A stretch of DNA of 17,430 nt from Ferrimonas sp044433165 (GTDB taxonomy: Bacteria > Pseudomonadota > Gammaproteobacteria > Enterobacterales > Shewanellaceae): positions 1-17,430 of the forward strand of contig JAWXTX010000049.1 of the NCBI GenBank assembly GCA_044433165.1, read 5' to 3'. The position numbers and the translations under genes were made by a program. Position 1 is the first letter of the stretch; each line of letters starts with the position of its first letter. Positions 1 through 8,554 of this stretch are shown piece by piece. Under the pieces are notes generated by a model. The model was not told the DNA's origin. It saw nothing but the letters and a program-made list of their open reading frames with translations, and searched no databases.

Positions 1-1966
1 CTTCTTTCCCAGCGGTGGAAATCTGCTCAGAGAGATCTGCCGCAGGACAAATCAATTCCATTGCACTTACGTTGTAATCGGGTAAAAAAGCGCAACGTAA
101 GTAAGGTGTAACGGCAGGATTACTATTGATCATTTTTGAAACATTGTTGGTGAGTTTGATCACCAATTTAGCCATTTCATAACCAGGTGCGGCCTTACCC
201 CCTATCAGTACACAGCGGGGCGTCATCTGCTCAACTTGCCCACTTAACACCTGTTGATAAAGGTGAATAACATGCAAAACATTTAACAATTGCCGCTTGT
301 ATTCATGAATCCGTTTAACCTGTACGTCAAACATCATCGCAGGATCGAATTCAATCCCTGTTGTCGATCGCACAAATGCCACCAAGTCGGCTTTATTCGC
401 TTGCTTAATTTCATGCCAGTGGGAGATTAAATCCGCGTCTTCTGTCAGGGCATTTAATACCGTTAACCGGCTCAAATCAGTTACCCAACCTTGCCCTACT
501 CGTTGATCCAATAAATTCGCTAAACGAGGGTTACAATGAGCCAACCAGCGGCGTGGTGTTACCCCATTAGTTTTGTTATTAAATTTATCTGGCCATAATT
601 GATAAAAGTCATTAAACAGGCCTTCAGTTAGTAATTGTGTATGCAGTGCAGCCACACCATTAACCGAAAAACTGCCAACGATGGCTAAATAAGCCATACG
701 AATTTGAGGTACCGGCCCCTCTTCAATTAAAGACATGCGTACCAAGCGCTCATTATCACCTGGCCAACGCTGAGCAACGGTTTCTAAGAAGCGAGCATTA
801 ATTTCATAGATGATCTCTAGCAACCGTGGCAACATCTGCTCAAACATCGCTACCGGCCAACGCTCTAAAGCTTCAGGCAGCAAAGTATGGTTGGTATATG
901 CCATTGTTTCTGTTGTTATCTGCCATGCTTCCTCCCAACTAAAATAATGCTCATCCAGTAATAAGCGCATTAATTCAGCAACTGAAATTGATGGATGTGT
1001 ATCGTTCAATTGAATAGCGTGATCACGACCAAATTGGCGCAAATCGGCTTCAGGGCGCTTGCAATAATGACGAATTAAATCTTGCAAACTGGCTGAGGAT
1101 AAAAAGTATTGCTGACGTAAACGCAGTTCTTTTCCATTTTCGCTCGCATCATTTGGGTATAACACCATTGTGATCTGCTCAGCGAGGGTTTTATGTGCCA
1201 CAGACGCGGTATAACTGCCTTGATTAAACGAGGTTAAGTTAAATTCATTGGTCGCTTCTGCCTTCCACAAACGCAGCGTATTCACGCGTTGATTGCGATA
1301 GCCAGGTACTGGCATATCGTACGCAATGGCGCGCACATTTTCAGTATTAACCCAATTGCGTCGTTTATGCCCATAAGCATCAGTATAATTGGTGACTTCG
1401 CCAAAAAATTTTACGACCACATCGTGATGCGGCATTTTAATATCCCAACAGCAGCCCTCTTTAAGCCATTTGTCTGGGCGTTCTTGCTGATAACCATTAT
1501 TCAACGCTTGCGCAAACATGCCGTATTCATAGCGAATACCATAGCCTAGTACAGGTAAATTCATGGTGGCACAACTGTCTAGGAAGCATGCAGCCAAACG
1601 CCCTAAACCACCATTCCCCAAGCCGGCATCACATTCTTCTTGCTCAATATTTTCGAGTTCAGCGGAATAATTTTTCAGAGCCTGCTTTGCTTCGTTATTT
1701 AAATCTAAATTAAATAACGCATTACTTAAGCTGCGCCCCATTAAAAATTCTAAACTCAAAAAAGCCACTAATTTATTATTATATGTACTGTTACTCGCTC
1801 GCGTTGCCCGCCAGTCGTCCATCATCTGTTCTTTAACACATAACGCTAACGCTTGATATAACGCTGGGTTATCCAAACGGTCGCGGCTAATGCAATAACG
1901 GATTTGTCGATCCAATGATTGTTTCAATTCACTTTGGGTTTTAGGTGTTACTTTGGTCCGTGCCAT
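1..1966 (-). CDS. glgP: Glycogen/maltodextrin phosphorylase, C-terminus cut by window edge
   Basis: Glycogen phosphorylase (GT35) releases glucose-1-phosphate from the non-reducing ends of alpha-1,4-glucan using PLP and phosphate; it is cytoplasmic and degradative. I translated it by hand from the minus strand: the ATG at 1966 opens MARTKVTPKTQ, and about 655 residues fall inside the window against roughly 815 for E. coli GlgP. Family motifs seen are LEFLMGRSL and the glycine-rich LGNGGLGRLAACFLDS near residues 110-125, NDTHPS in the middle, KRIHEYKRQLLN near 550, GGKAAPGY and FLPDYNVS further on. The window stops after STAGKE, so the PLP-binding lysine of the usual EASGTGNMK motif should lie about eight codons outside. 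An AAGGA Shine-Dalgarno (1974-1978) sits 7 nt before the ATG. The gene starts 3 bp after the glgX stop, so it is the fourth gene of the operon. The phosphorylase assignment is secure; the exact preference for glycogen or maltodextrin is inferred from context. Confidence 0.96.
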   Translation of the reverse strand, partial: MARTKVTPKTQSELKQSLDRQIRYCISRDRLDNPALYQALALCVKEQMMDDWRATRASNSTYNNKLVAFLSLEFLMGRSLSNALFNLDLNNEAKQALKNYSAELENIEQEECDAGLGNGGLGRLAACFLDSCATMNLPVLGYGIRYEYGMFAQALNNGYQQERPDKWLKEGCCWDIKMPHHDVVVKFFGEVTNYTDAYGHKRRNWVNTENVRAIAYDMPVPGYRNQRVNTLRLWKAEATNEFNLTSFNQGSYTASVAHKTLAEQITMVLYPNDASENGKELRLRQQYFLSSASLQDLIRHYCKRPEADLRQFGRDHAIQLNDTHPSISVAELMRLLLDEHYFSWEEAWQITTETMAYTNHTLLPEALERWPVAMFEQMLPRLLEIIYEINARFLETVAQRWPGDNERLVRMSLIEEGPVPQIRMAYLAIVGSFSVNGVAALHTQLLTEGLFNDFYQLWPDKFNNKTNGVTPRRWLAHCNPRLANLLDQRVGQGWVTDLSRLTVLNALTEDADLISHWHEIKQANKADLVAFVRSTTGIEFDPAMMFDVQVKRIHEYKRQLLNVLHVIHLYQQVLSGQVEQMTPRCVLIGGKAAPGYEMAKLVIKLTNNVSKMINSNPAVTPYLRCAFLPDYNVSAMELICPAADLSEQISTAGKE

Positions 1967-1969
1967 AAC

Positions 1970-3973
1970 TCAATCCTTTGTGGAGTCACGTTGCAATAAC
2001 AGCATGCTGGAAGCTGCTAGTTGGGTTGTTAAACGCCGATCTGCCACAACTTGCTCAGCGGCATAGTCAGTACAAATCAAATAACGCCAACAGCCTTGAG
2101 GGAGAATAAAATCAATCGAAGTGGTTCCCCCATTGATCAATAACAATAAAGGTTCATGCCCCGCTAAAAGATAGCCAACTTGCACGAAGGCACGACAAGG
2201 ATCATTCCAATCTGCCGCGCGCATAATTTGACCATCAGCACGGCGCCATTTTAAGCGTAACCCTTGCTCAGATTGTTGCTCATTAAAGTATCTGCGTTGC
2301 TGGAAGTGCGGTAATGTTGCTCTTAATTGAGTTAAGCGACCAACAAACTGCCGATGATCCCATAGCCCATCTTGCCAATCTAACCAGCTGATCGGATTAT
2401 CTTGGCAATAGCCATTATTGTTCCCCTGCTGGCTATTACCTATCTCATCGCCCGCTAAAATCATGGGAACGCCTTGAGATAATAATAAAGTCGCAAGCAA
2501 ATTGCGGCTACGACGCCAGCGGGCCTCAACAATCTCAGGGTTATCACTAGGGCCCTCCTCACCACAATTACTGCTGCAATTGTGGCTATGGCCATCCCGA
2601 TTATTTTCACTGTTGGCAGCATTGTGGCGTTGATGATAGGAGACAAGATCCGCTAGGGTAAAACCGTCATGGCTCGTAATAAAATTAACCGATGCTTGTG
2701 GCCCACGGCCATTATGGCTAAACCATTCCGCGCAGCCGTGGAGGCATTTAGATAACTTAGGTAACATGCCCTGATCGCCTCGCCAAAAACAACGTACGGT
2801 ATCGCGAAAATAATCGTTCCATTCGCTCCAAGCGGCTGGGAATTGCCCAAGCTGATAACCATCGGGGCCAAGATCCCAAGGCTCAGCAATCAGTTTAACT
2901 TTACATAACACAGGATCTTGCGCTATTGCATCCAATAAACCAGCACCACTCTGATAGCCCGTTTCTTCGCGGCCTAAGCTGGTTGCCAAATCAAATCGAA
3001 AGCCATCAACACCCAGCTCGGTTACCCAATAGCGCAAGCAATCAAGCAACAAACGTTGCATCATCGGATGCGCCAAATCTAAGCAATTACCACAACCACT
3101 GTCGTTAATATAGAGGCTTAAATCATCCTCGACTAAGCGATAATAGCTGCGGTTATCAATCCCTCTAAAGGAAAACGTCGCCCCGTTGGCATCCCCTTCT
3201 GCGGTATGGTTGAACACCATATCAATGAGCACTTCAATTCCTGCATTATGTAGCTGCTCTACAACGCGTTGAAATTGCGCAGGTCCTTCTGGACAATAAC
3301 TCGGATGCACACAAAAAAAGGCGCAGCTGTTATAGCCCCAAAAGTTTGTTAAACCACGCTCTTGAAGCCATGGTTCCGAGGTAAATTGAACCATCGGCAA
3401 CAGCTCTAATGCAGTAATACCCAGTTGCTGAAAGTGCGCTAACACATTGGGATCAACCAGCGCTTCAATAGTGCCTCTTTTCTCTTTTGCTACAAGTCCA
3501 TTTAGTGCACTAAATCCCTTTACATTGAGTTCATATACAACGGTTTTTGACAATGGGTAATCGGGATGAGGCTGAGTCAATGGCGGCAGTACTTCAGTTA
3601 CAATGCATTTGGGCATCAGCTTGGCGCTATCCTCTGAATTCACCAACAGATCAGAGAGGGTAAATTCCCCGTCTAACTGACGAGCATAGGGATCAAGCAG
3701 CAGTATATGTGGATTAAATCGATGCCCCTCTTCTGGCAAGTGCGGCCCATGTACTCGATAGCCATAGCGCAACCCCACCCGTCCGCCTTCTAAAAAACCA
3801 TGCCAAACATAACCTTGGCCAGCAAACATGGAAAAGCGTCGTTCGGTATTGTTGTCAAAGATACATAACTCTACTTGTTCAGCATGAGCACTAAACAAAG
3901 CAAAGTTAATGCCGGTTGGCGTAACCGTGGCTCCAAGAACACGGTCATCTCCTGCTACCCATTGGCTCATCAT
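1970..3973 (-). CDS. glgX: Glycogen debranching enzyme GlgX (GH13, isoamylase type)
   Basis: GlgX hydrolyses alpha-1,6 branches of phosphorylase-limit glycogen, releasing short maltodextrins for MalQ and GlgP. The 667 residues (E. coli 657) begin with a CBM48-like N-terminal domain (about 10-100), followed by a GH13 barrel. The conserved barrel regions are DMVFNHT (251-257), GFRFDLA with nucleophile Asp328, LIAEPWD with acid/base Glu364, and TSHDG with Asp436. The loop at 455-480, variable in the family, reads HSHNCSSNCGEEG here and carries two cysteines and two histidines, whereas the E. coli loop as I recall it is Asn/Gly rich. The first ATG (3973) overlaps the glgB stop as ATGA, but the GGAGG at 3978-3982 is only 4 nt from it and 7 nt from the next ATG (3970), so the protein may really start one residue later. 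It lies between glgB and glgP in one operon, and translational coupling to glgB is likely. Confidence 0.96.
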   Translation of the reverse strand: MMSQWVAGDDRVLGATVTPTGINFALFSAHAEQVELCIFDNNTERRFSMFAGQGYVWHGFLEGGRVGLRYGYRVHGPHLPEEGHRFNPHILLLDPYARQLDGEFTLSDLLVNSEDSAKLMPKCIVTEVLPPLTQPHPDYPLSKTVVYELNVKGFSALNGLVAKEKRGTIEALVDPNVLAHFQQLGITALELLPMVQFTSEPWLQERGLTNFWGYNSCAFFCVHPSYCPEGPAQFQRVVEQLHNAGIEVLIDMVFNHTAEGDANGATFSFRGIDNRSYYRLVEDDLSLYINDSGCGNCLDLAHPMMQRLLLDCLRYWVTELGVDGFRFDLATSLGREETGYQSGAGLLDAIAQDPVLCKVKLIAEPWDLGPDGYQLGQFPAAWSEWNDYFRDTVRCFWRGDQGMLPKLSKCLHGCAEWFSHNGRGPQASVNFITSHDGFTLADLVSYHQRHNAANSENNRDGHSHNCSSNCGEEGPSDNPEIVEARWRRSRNLLATLLLSQGVPMILAGDEIGNSQQGNNNGYCQDNPISWLDWQDGLWDHRQFVGRLTQLRATLPHFQQRRYFNEQQSEQGLRLKWRRADGQIMRAADWNDPCRAFVQVGYLLAGHEPLLLLINGGTTSIDFILPQGCWRYLICTDYAAEQVVADRRLTTQLAASSMLLLQRDSTKD

Positions 3974-6216
3974 ACTGCCTCCGCAAAAACGGTATCACCG
4001 AGTGTCTCCGTTTCGACTGCACACGGCTGAAAAACCAGACAGGCTAATGGTGGCACAGTAATCATGGCGCTATATGGCTGACCTTGGTAAGGAATGGCCT
4101 CGTAGACAATAACGCCAGTGTTGCCAACATTGCTGCCACCGTAATAGCTGCTATCACTGTTTAAGCATTCGTAATAATCTCTTGCTTCAGGCAAGCCAAT
4201 ACGAAAACCGTGATGCGCCTGAGGCGTCATGTTCACCACAAACAACAGATGTTCGCCATGGTCACCACGGCGGATAAAAGCAATCACGGAGTCTTTGGCG
4301 TTATCACAATCAAGCCATTGAAAGCCTTCCGCCTGGTGATCTTGCTGATGCATCGCCGGATTTTGCTGATATAAGCGATTTAGATCGCTCAACCAGCTCA
4401 TTACGTGCTGATGGCTTGGGCTATCAAGTAAATGCCAATCTAAACTATGCTGATGATTCCATTCTTGACGTTGGGCAAACTCATTGCCCATAAACAGCAG
4501 CTTCTTCCCAGGGTGGCCCCACATCATGCCGTAAAAGGCCCGAAGTGTGGCAAACTGCTGCCAATCATCACCGGGAATTTTACTCAACATAGAGCCTTTC
4601 CCATGTACAACTTCGTCATGGCTGATGGGTAAAATAAACTGCTCAGAAAAACCATAAAGCAGGCCAAAAGTTAGCTTGCTGTGATGGTAGCAACGATAAA
4701 GTGGATCTTGATTTAAGTAATTTAAGCTGTCATGCATCCAGCCCATATTCCATTTAAAACCAAACCCTAAACCACCATGTTCTACCGACTTAGTAACACC
4801 TGGCCAAGCGGTAGATTCTTCCGCAATCATCATGATCCCTGGATGCGCTTGATATAAACGTTGATTCAATTGCTGTAAGAAATGGATTGCTTCTAAATTT
4901 TCTCGCCCACCAAATTGGTTCGGTAACCATTCACCGTCTTTACGGCTGTAATCTAGGTACAACATTGATGAAACAGCATCAATTCGTAAACCATCAAAAT
5001 GGAACTCATGCAACCAGTAATTCGCGGCACTTAATAGATATGACTGCACCTCTTTACGGCCATAATTAAAAATTAAGGTCCCCCAATCTGGGTGGCTGCC
5101 TTGGCGGATATCGGCATGCTCATACAAAGCGGTGCCATCAAATTCGCCCAAACCATGGGGATCTTTAGGAAAATGTGCCGGAACCCAATCTAGCAATACA
5201 GCTAATTGCTGCTGATGGCAGGCATTAATGAAGCGCTTTAAACCATCACCATCGCCAAATCGATGCGTTGGCGCAAACATTCCCACAGGTTGATAACCCC
5301 AAGACCCATCAAAGGGGTATTCTGAAATCGGCATCAACTGCACATGAGTAAAACCCAGAGACTTCACATAAGGGATAAGCTCTTCAATCAAACGGTCATA
5401 ATCTAAATAGCTGTCGCAGTGCTCGCCATTACGACGCCATGATGCCAATTGCACTTCATAAATAGACACCGGTTTCTTATGCCACTGTGTACTCTCGCGT
5501 TGATCCAGCCATGCTTGGTCATGCCATGTAAATTCGCGATTGGAGATGATCCGTGACGCATTACACGGTGGCGCTTGCATTGAACGCGCCCATGGATCGG
5601 CCTTTTCCAGCAATTGATGCTGCTGAGTTAAAATTTGATATTTATAAAATTGGTTCGCTTGAGCCGCTGGAATAAAAATTTCCCATAAGCCAGAAGCGGG
5701 ATGAAATCGCATGACATGACGCGAACCATCCCAATGGTTAAAGTCTGCCATCACGGAGACTCGAGCCGCATTAGGGGCCCAAACCACAAAATGCACCCCT
5801 TCAATGCCATCAACACAACGCCAGTTTGCTCCTAAAAATTGCCAACCTTGTTGATGACTCCCTTCCGCAAACAGATGCAGATCATTGGCAGCCAATAAAG
5901 ATTGAAATTGATAAGGATCGACAATTTCTTCAATGTGATTGGGATAATGAACCCGCAACGTATAGGGAAATGGCTTGACACGGCGACCTATCACACCGGC
6001 AAATAAACCAGCAGGATCAATACACTCTAATGTTGTGACTTTACGGTTATCGATGCGACTTATGACCTCAACTTGCTGAGCACCTTGCAACCAGCAACGT
6101 ACTACCAACCCCCGCTTATTGGGATGTGCATGCATCCCCAATACAGCAAAAGGGTTAAAGTGATGCCCTTGTTTGATGGCTTCCTCAGCACCAAATTCGA
6201 AATAATGTTGTGCCAT
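3970..6216 (-). CDS. glgB: 1,4-alpha-glucan branching enzyme GlgB
   Basis: GlgB cuts alpha-1,4-glucan chains and re-attaches them as alpha-1,6 branches, building the branched structure of glycogen. It has 748 residues, close to the E. coli 728. Order of parts: an N1 beta-sandwich domain (about 1-115), a CBM48 domain (about 125-230, with WAPNAARVSVMADFN), the GH13 barrel (about 250-620) and a C-terminal beta domain. The catalytic residues all sit 8 positions beyond those of E. coli GlgB: nucleophile Asp413 in GLRIDAVSSML, Glu466 in AEESTAWPG, and Asp534 in ISHDEVVHGK. The ATG at 6216 directly abuts the malQ TAG, and an AAGGA (6224-6228) with 7-nt spacing supports this start. The stop overlaps glgX. 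Nothing appears broken. The family call is certain from the active-site set and length. Confidence 0.97.
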   Translation of the reverse strand: MAQHYFEFGAEEAIKQGHHFNPFAVLGMHAHPNKRGLVVRCWLQGAQQVEVISRIDNRKVTTLECIDPAGLFAGVIGRRVKPFPYTLRVHYPNHIEEIVDPYQFQSLLAANDLHLFAEGSHQQGWQFLGANWRCVDGIEGVHFVVWAPNAARVSVMADFNHWDGSRHVMRFHPASGLWEIFIPAAQANQFYKYQILTQQHQLLEKADPWARSMQAPPCNASRIISNREFTWHDQAWLDQRESTQWHKKPVSIYEVQLASWRRNGEHCDSYLDYDRLIEELIPYVKSLGFTHVQLMPISEYPFDGSWGYQPVGMFAPTHRFGDGDGLKRFINACHQQQLAVLLDWVPAHFPKDPHGLGEFDGTALYEHADIRQGSHPDWGTLIFNYGRKEVQSYLLSAANYWLHEFHFDGLRIDAVSSMLYLDYSRKDGEWLPNQFGGRENLEAIHFLQQLNQRLYQAHPGIMMIAEESTAWPGVTKSVEHGGLGFGFKWNMGWMHDSLNYLNQDPLYRCYHHSKLTFGLLYGFSEQFILPISHDEVVHGKGSMLSKIPGDDWQQFATLRAFYGMMWGHPGKKLLFMGNEFAQRQEWNHQHSLDWHLLDSPSHQHVMSWLSDLNRLYQQNPAMHQQDHQAEGFQWLDCDNAKDSVIAFIRRGDHGEHLLFVVNMTPQAHHGFRIGLPEARDYYECLNSDSSYYGGSNVGNTGVIVYEAIPYQGQPYSAMITVPPLACLVFQPCAVETETLGDTVFAEAV
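3978..3982 (-). promoter_or_regulatory. Shine-Dalgarno deciding the glgX start
   Basis: GGAGG on the minus strand inside the 3' end of glgB. It stands 4 nt from the ATG at 3973 and 7 nt from the adjacent ATG at 3970. The spacing favours the second ATG, which would share one base with the glgB TGA stop. Confidence 0.55.
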
Positions 6217-8250
6217 CTATGCTTCCTTAAATCCATTTTCGGCCGCACGCTGCAATGCGCGCATCGTTTGTTGATACTGTTGTTCAAACTGTTCTATTGA
6301 GCAGCGCATACGGCGCTGCCAATTGGGGTATTCTTGCCAGGTTCCGGGTAAATTTACCGGCTCGGTTTCAGCAATAACGTCATCCAATTGAATGCCGATA
6401 AAACGAGCATTGCCAGCCGCCAACTTGGCCATTAATCGCTCTAACCATGCACTTCGCCACGCTTGTTTTAGCGCTTCATCCTGCTGCTCTGACGCGAATC
6501 CAATGTAATCTAATAGTGCGCGTTTGTGTTGTGTTCGTAATTGCTGCTCTGACTCAAATTCCGATGTGTTTAACAATCCTAAATCGAGCCGTAACGCCAA
6601 ATCGCGCTGCTGCCACCAGCCAGCCAGTGGAGCCACATCGTGATTCGCTAACATCATTAAGGAATTTTTTTTACAGCAGTTCGGATCAATAAAACCTTGT
6701 TCATCTTGAAAGAAGTACAGCACTTCATTCCGGCAAATATCACTTTGCTCAAGCGCCCCCACTAATTCTGGGGCTACCGTGCCTAAATCTTCACCGATAA
6801 TGCTGCATTTTTGACGGTGGCTTTCTAAGCACAACAAGGCCAGCAAGTCAGCCTGTGGATAATGAACATAGCCACCGTGGCCTTTTTCAGCCCACCACCA
6901 TAGGCGATTAATCGTCATAATGTGATCCATGCGTAAAGCTCCGCAATCACGCATATTTTGACGCAGAAGCTGAATAAATTGCTGGTAATTCGCGCGTTTT
7001 AATTCAACGGGATTGAATGGCGTTAATCCCCAGTTTTGACCTTGCAGCGCGAAAGGGTCCGGAGGCGCACCAATACTGGCATCGGGGCAGTAAATACCAA
7101 ACTCTTCCGCCACTTCAGAGCCTTCAGGGGCAACCCCAACCGCCAAATCTCGCACCAAACCAATTGCCATGCCTTGTGCCCGCGCAAGGCTTTGGCATTC
7201 TGCTAATTGTTGAGTAGCAATGAATTGCAAATACAGATGAAAGTGAGGATCCGCTTGATGGCCAGCTAAACCTTGTGCTTGCATAGTGGCAAAGGACCAA
7301 AGAGACTTGCCGCCAGCAGCAACAAATACAGCCAACTGCGGCTCAATAATGGCTTGATGTTCAGCAAAATAGAGCGCTAACACCGCCATTTTAAGCTCAG
7401 CCACTGCAGTGAAGTCGAGCCAGTCCACAGTTCGAAGCGCCTGCAATTGCTGCTGCTGATCAAGCGTTAGTTTCTGTTGCAGCCACTCAGGGCCGATGAG
7501 CGCATTAATATCAATATAAAGAGGAGATAGATAGCGTCTATCTAAAGGCCGATATGGGCTGCATTGCTGTGGTTCTTGCGGAGATAACGCATGCAATGGG
7601 CTAAGTTGAATAAAATCCACCCCAAATGGTGCTGACCAGCGGATCAAGCGTTGCAGATCACCAAAATCGCCAATTCCCCAATTACCCTCACTACGCAAGC
7701 TGTATAGCCCGATTAAGAGCCCCCATCCGCGAGATTTAGGGAATGCGAATGCGTATTGCGGTGTTAGAACGAACTGCCCTGCATAGTGCCCTTCTCGTTG
7801 ATGCCAATACAGTTGGTGATAGCCAAGGGGCAATGTTTGATCTGGTATACTAAACTGCCAACGGACATAACGTTGCTGTTGATGAACGTAGTCCCCAGTT
7901 TGCTCTACTGTCAGACTAGTAAGAGGCCAATGTCGCTGTTCACCATGCTCAAGTAACAAGGTAAATGTACCTTGAAGTGGGCTCTTTTCTTTAGCGTAAA
8001 CGGTAATTTTAGGGGCTTGCTGAGCGCAGCATTGCCAAGCAGGTAATGGTTCAGTCCAAGGGGCTACATCCAATTGCTCCACACGAGCAGAAACTGCCGC
8101 CGAATCCAAATTGCCGTTAGCATCAAAGAGTGAAGGCACCATACAACGTAATAATTGTATGCGTGTTTCAGTGGGGATCGCCGTTAATACCCCATCACAA
8201 TCAATGAATTGGGAACCAACACCCTGTAAATAAAAAAGTTTATCTAGCAC
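6217..8250 (-). CDS. malQ: 4-alpha-glucanotransferase (amylomaltase, GH77)
   Basis: MalQ disproportionates maltodextrins by moving glucan chains between acceptors, producing longer chains for phosphorylase plus glucose. The 677 residues match the E. coli-type long amylomaltase, which has an N-terminal extension (about 1-160) before the GH77 barrel. The barrel contains GLYSLRSEGNWGIGDFGDL (181-199), RMDHIMTINRLWWW with nucleophile Asp442, IIGEDLGTVAPEL with acid/base Glu487, and LANHDVAPLAGWW with Asp538. The C-terminal NLPGTWQEYPNW is also typical. The start codon is GTG at 8250, supported by GGAG (8256-8259) 5 nt upstream and by N-terminal resemblance to E. coli MalQ. No alternative in-frame start with a better ribosome site was seen nearby. 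It is the first gene of the malQ-glgB-glgX-glgP operon and probably sets its transcription. In E. coli malQ is instead paired with malP, so this order is a lineage feature. Confidence 0.96.
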   Translation of the reverse strand: MLDKLFYLQGVGSQFIDCDGVLTAIPTETRIQLLRCMVPSLFDANGNLDSAAVSARVEQLDVAPWTEPLPAWQCCAQQAPKITVYAKEKSPLQGTFTLLLEHGEQRHWPLTSLTVEQTGDYVHQQQRYVRWQFSIPDQTLPLGYHQLYWHQREGHYAGQFVLTPQYAFAFPKSRGWGLLIGLYSLRSEGNWGIGDFGDLQRLIRWSAPFGVDFIQLSPLHALSPQEPQQCSPYRPLDRRYLSPLYIDINALIGPEWLQQKLTLDQQQQLQALRTVDWLDFTAVAELKMAVLALYFAEHQAIIEPQLAVFVAAGGKSLWSFATMQAQGLAGHQADPHFHLYLQFIATQQLAECQSLARAQGMAIGLVRDLAVGVAPEGSEVAEEFGIYCPDASIGAPPDPFALQGQNWGLTPFNPVELKRANYQQFIQLLRQNMRDCGALRMDHIMTINRLWWWAEKGHGGYVHYPQADLLALLCLESHRQKCSIIGEDLGTVAPELVGALEQSDICRNEVLYFFQDEQGFIDPNCCKKNSLMMLANHDVAPLAGWWQQRDLALRLDLGLLNTSEFESEQQLRTQHKRALLDYIGFASEQQDEALKQAWRSAWLERLMAKLAAGNARFIGIQLDDVIAETEPVNLPGTWQEYPNWQRRMRCSIEQFEQQYQQTMRALQRAAENGFKEA

Positions 8251-8306
8251 AACTACTCCACATCCTTGTAAAGCCAGTCCATTACACTAATGCAACTAGA
8301 GTTGAC

Positions 8307-8334
8307 AGTGTAGCAGCCCATAAAAAAAGGGCAA
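8307..8334 (-). promoter_or_regulatory. Candidate sigma-70 promoter for the malQ-glg operon
   Basis: On the minus strand TTGCCC (8329-8334) and TACACT (8307-8312) are separated by 16 bp. This would start transcription near 8300 with a leader of about 50 nt. The short dyad CAACT-AG-AGTTG (8293-8304) would then lie at the start site. The hexamers are only moderate matches, so this is a guess by eye. Confidence 0.3.
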
Positions 8335-8511
8335 AGCAATTAATTTCAACAACTTACAACTCACTAGGGAGAGCAAATAACTGTTATTCGAATGCCATTT
8401 ACGATTTTGATTAGATGCTGCATATGCCAATAAAAATTATCTATATTCCAATTTAAAATAAGTGATAACTAACCTTCGCTTTCCTATCAATTAAATCGAG
8501 TTATATGCTAC

Positions 8512-8525
8512 CGATTGGATAATCG
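8512..8525 (+). repeat. Small inverted repeat in the cysK leader
   Basis: CGATT, a GGAT loop and AATCG form a perfect 5-bp dyad about 15 bp before the cysK Shine-Dalgarno. It could be an operator half-site pair, a weak leader hairpin or chance in AT-rich DNA. No known binding consensus was recognised. Confidence 0.3.
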
Positions 8526-8554
8526 ATACCACACCATTTCAAGGATTATGACGC

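Larger units (their letters stand above)
8251..8554. other. Divergent intergenic spacer between malQ and cysK
   Basis: This 304-bp AT-rich spacer must hold the promoters of both the malQ operon (leftward) and cysK (rightward). I see no convincing gene in it. It contains several short dyads: CAACT-AG-AGTTG at 8293-8304, AATAAC-T-GTTATT at 8376-8388, ATTCGAAT at 8386-8393, and a small CGATT/AATCG hairpin at 8512-8525. A candidate minus-strand promoter is listed separately. No clean CRP, MalT or CysB site could be recognised by eye. Confidence 0.6.

Noticed and set aside
1289..1549. Plus-strand 86-codon ORF
   Set aside because: It lies wholly inside glgP on the opposite strand and shows no ribosome site or recognisable domain; a shadow frame.
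8313..8334. GCCC/GGGC hairpin with A7 loop before malQ
   Set aside because: Four-base stem overlapping the -35 candidate; more likely incidental.
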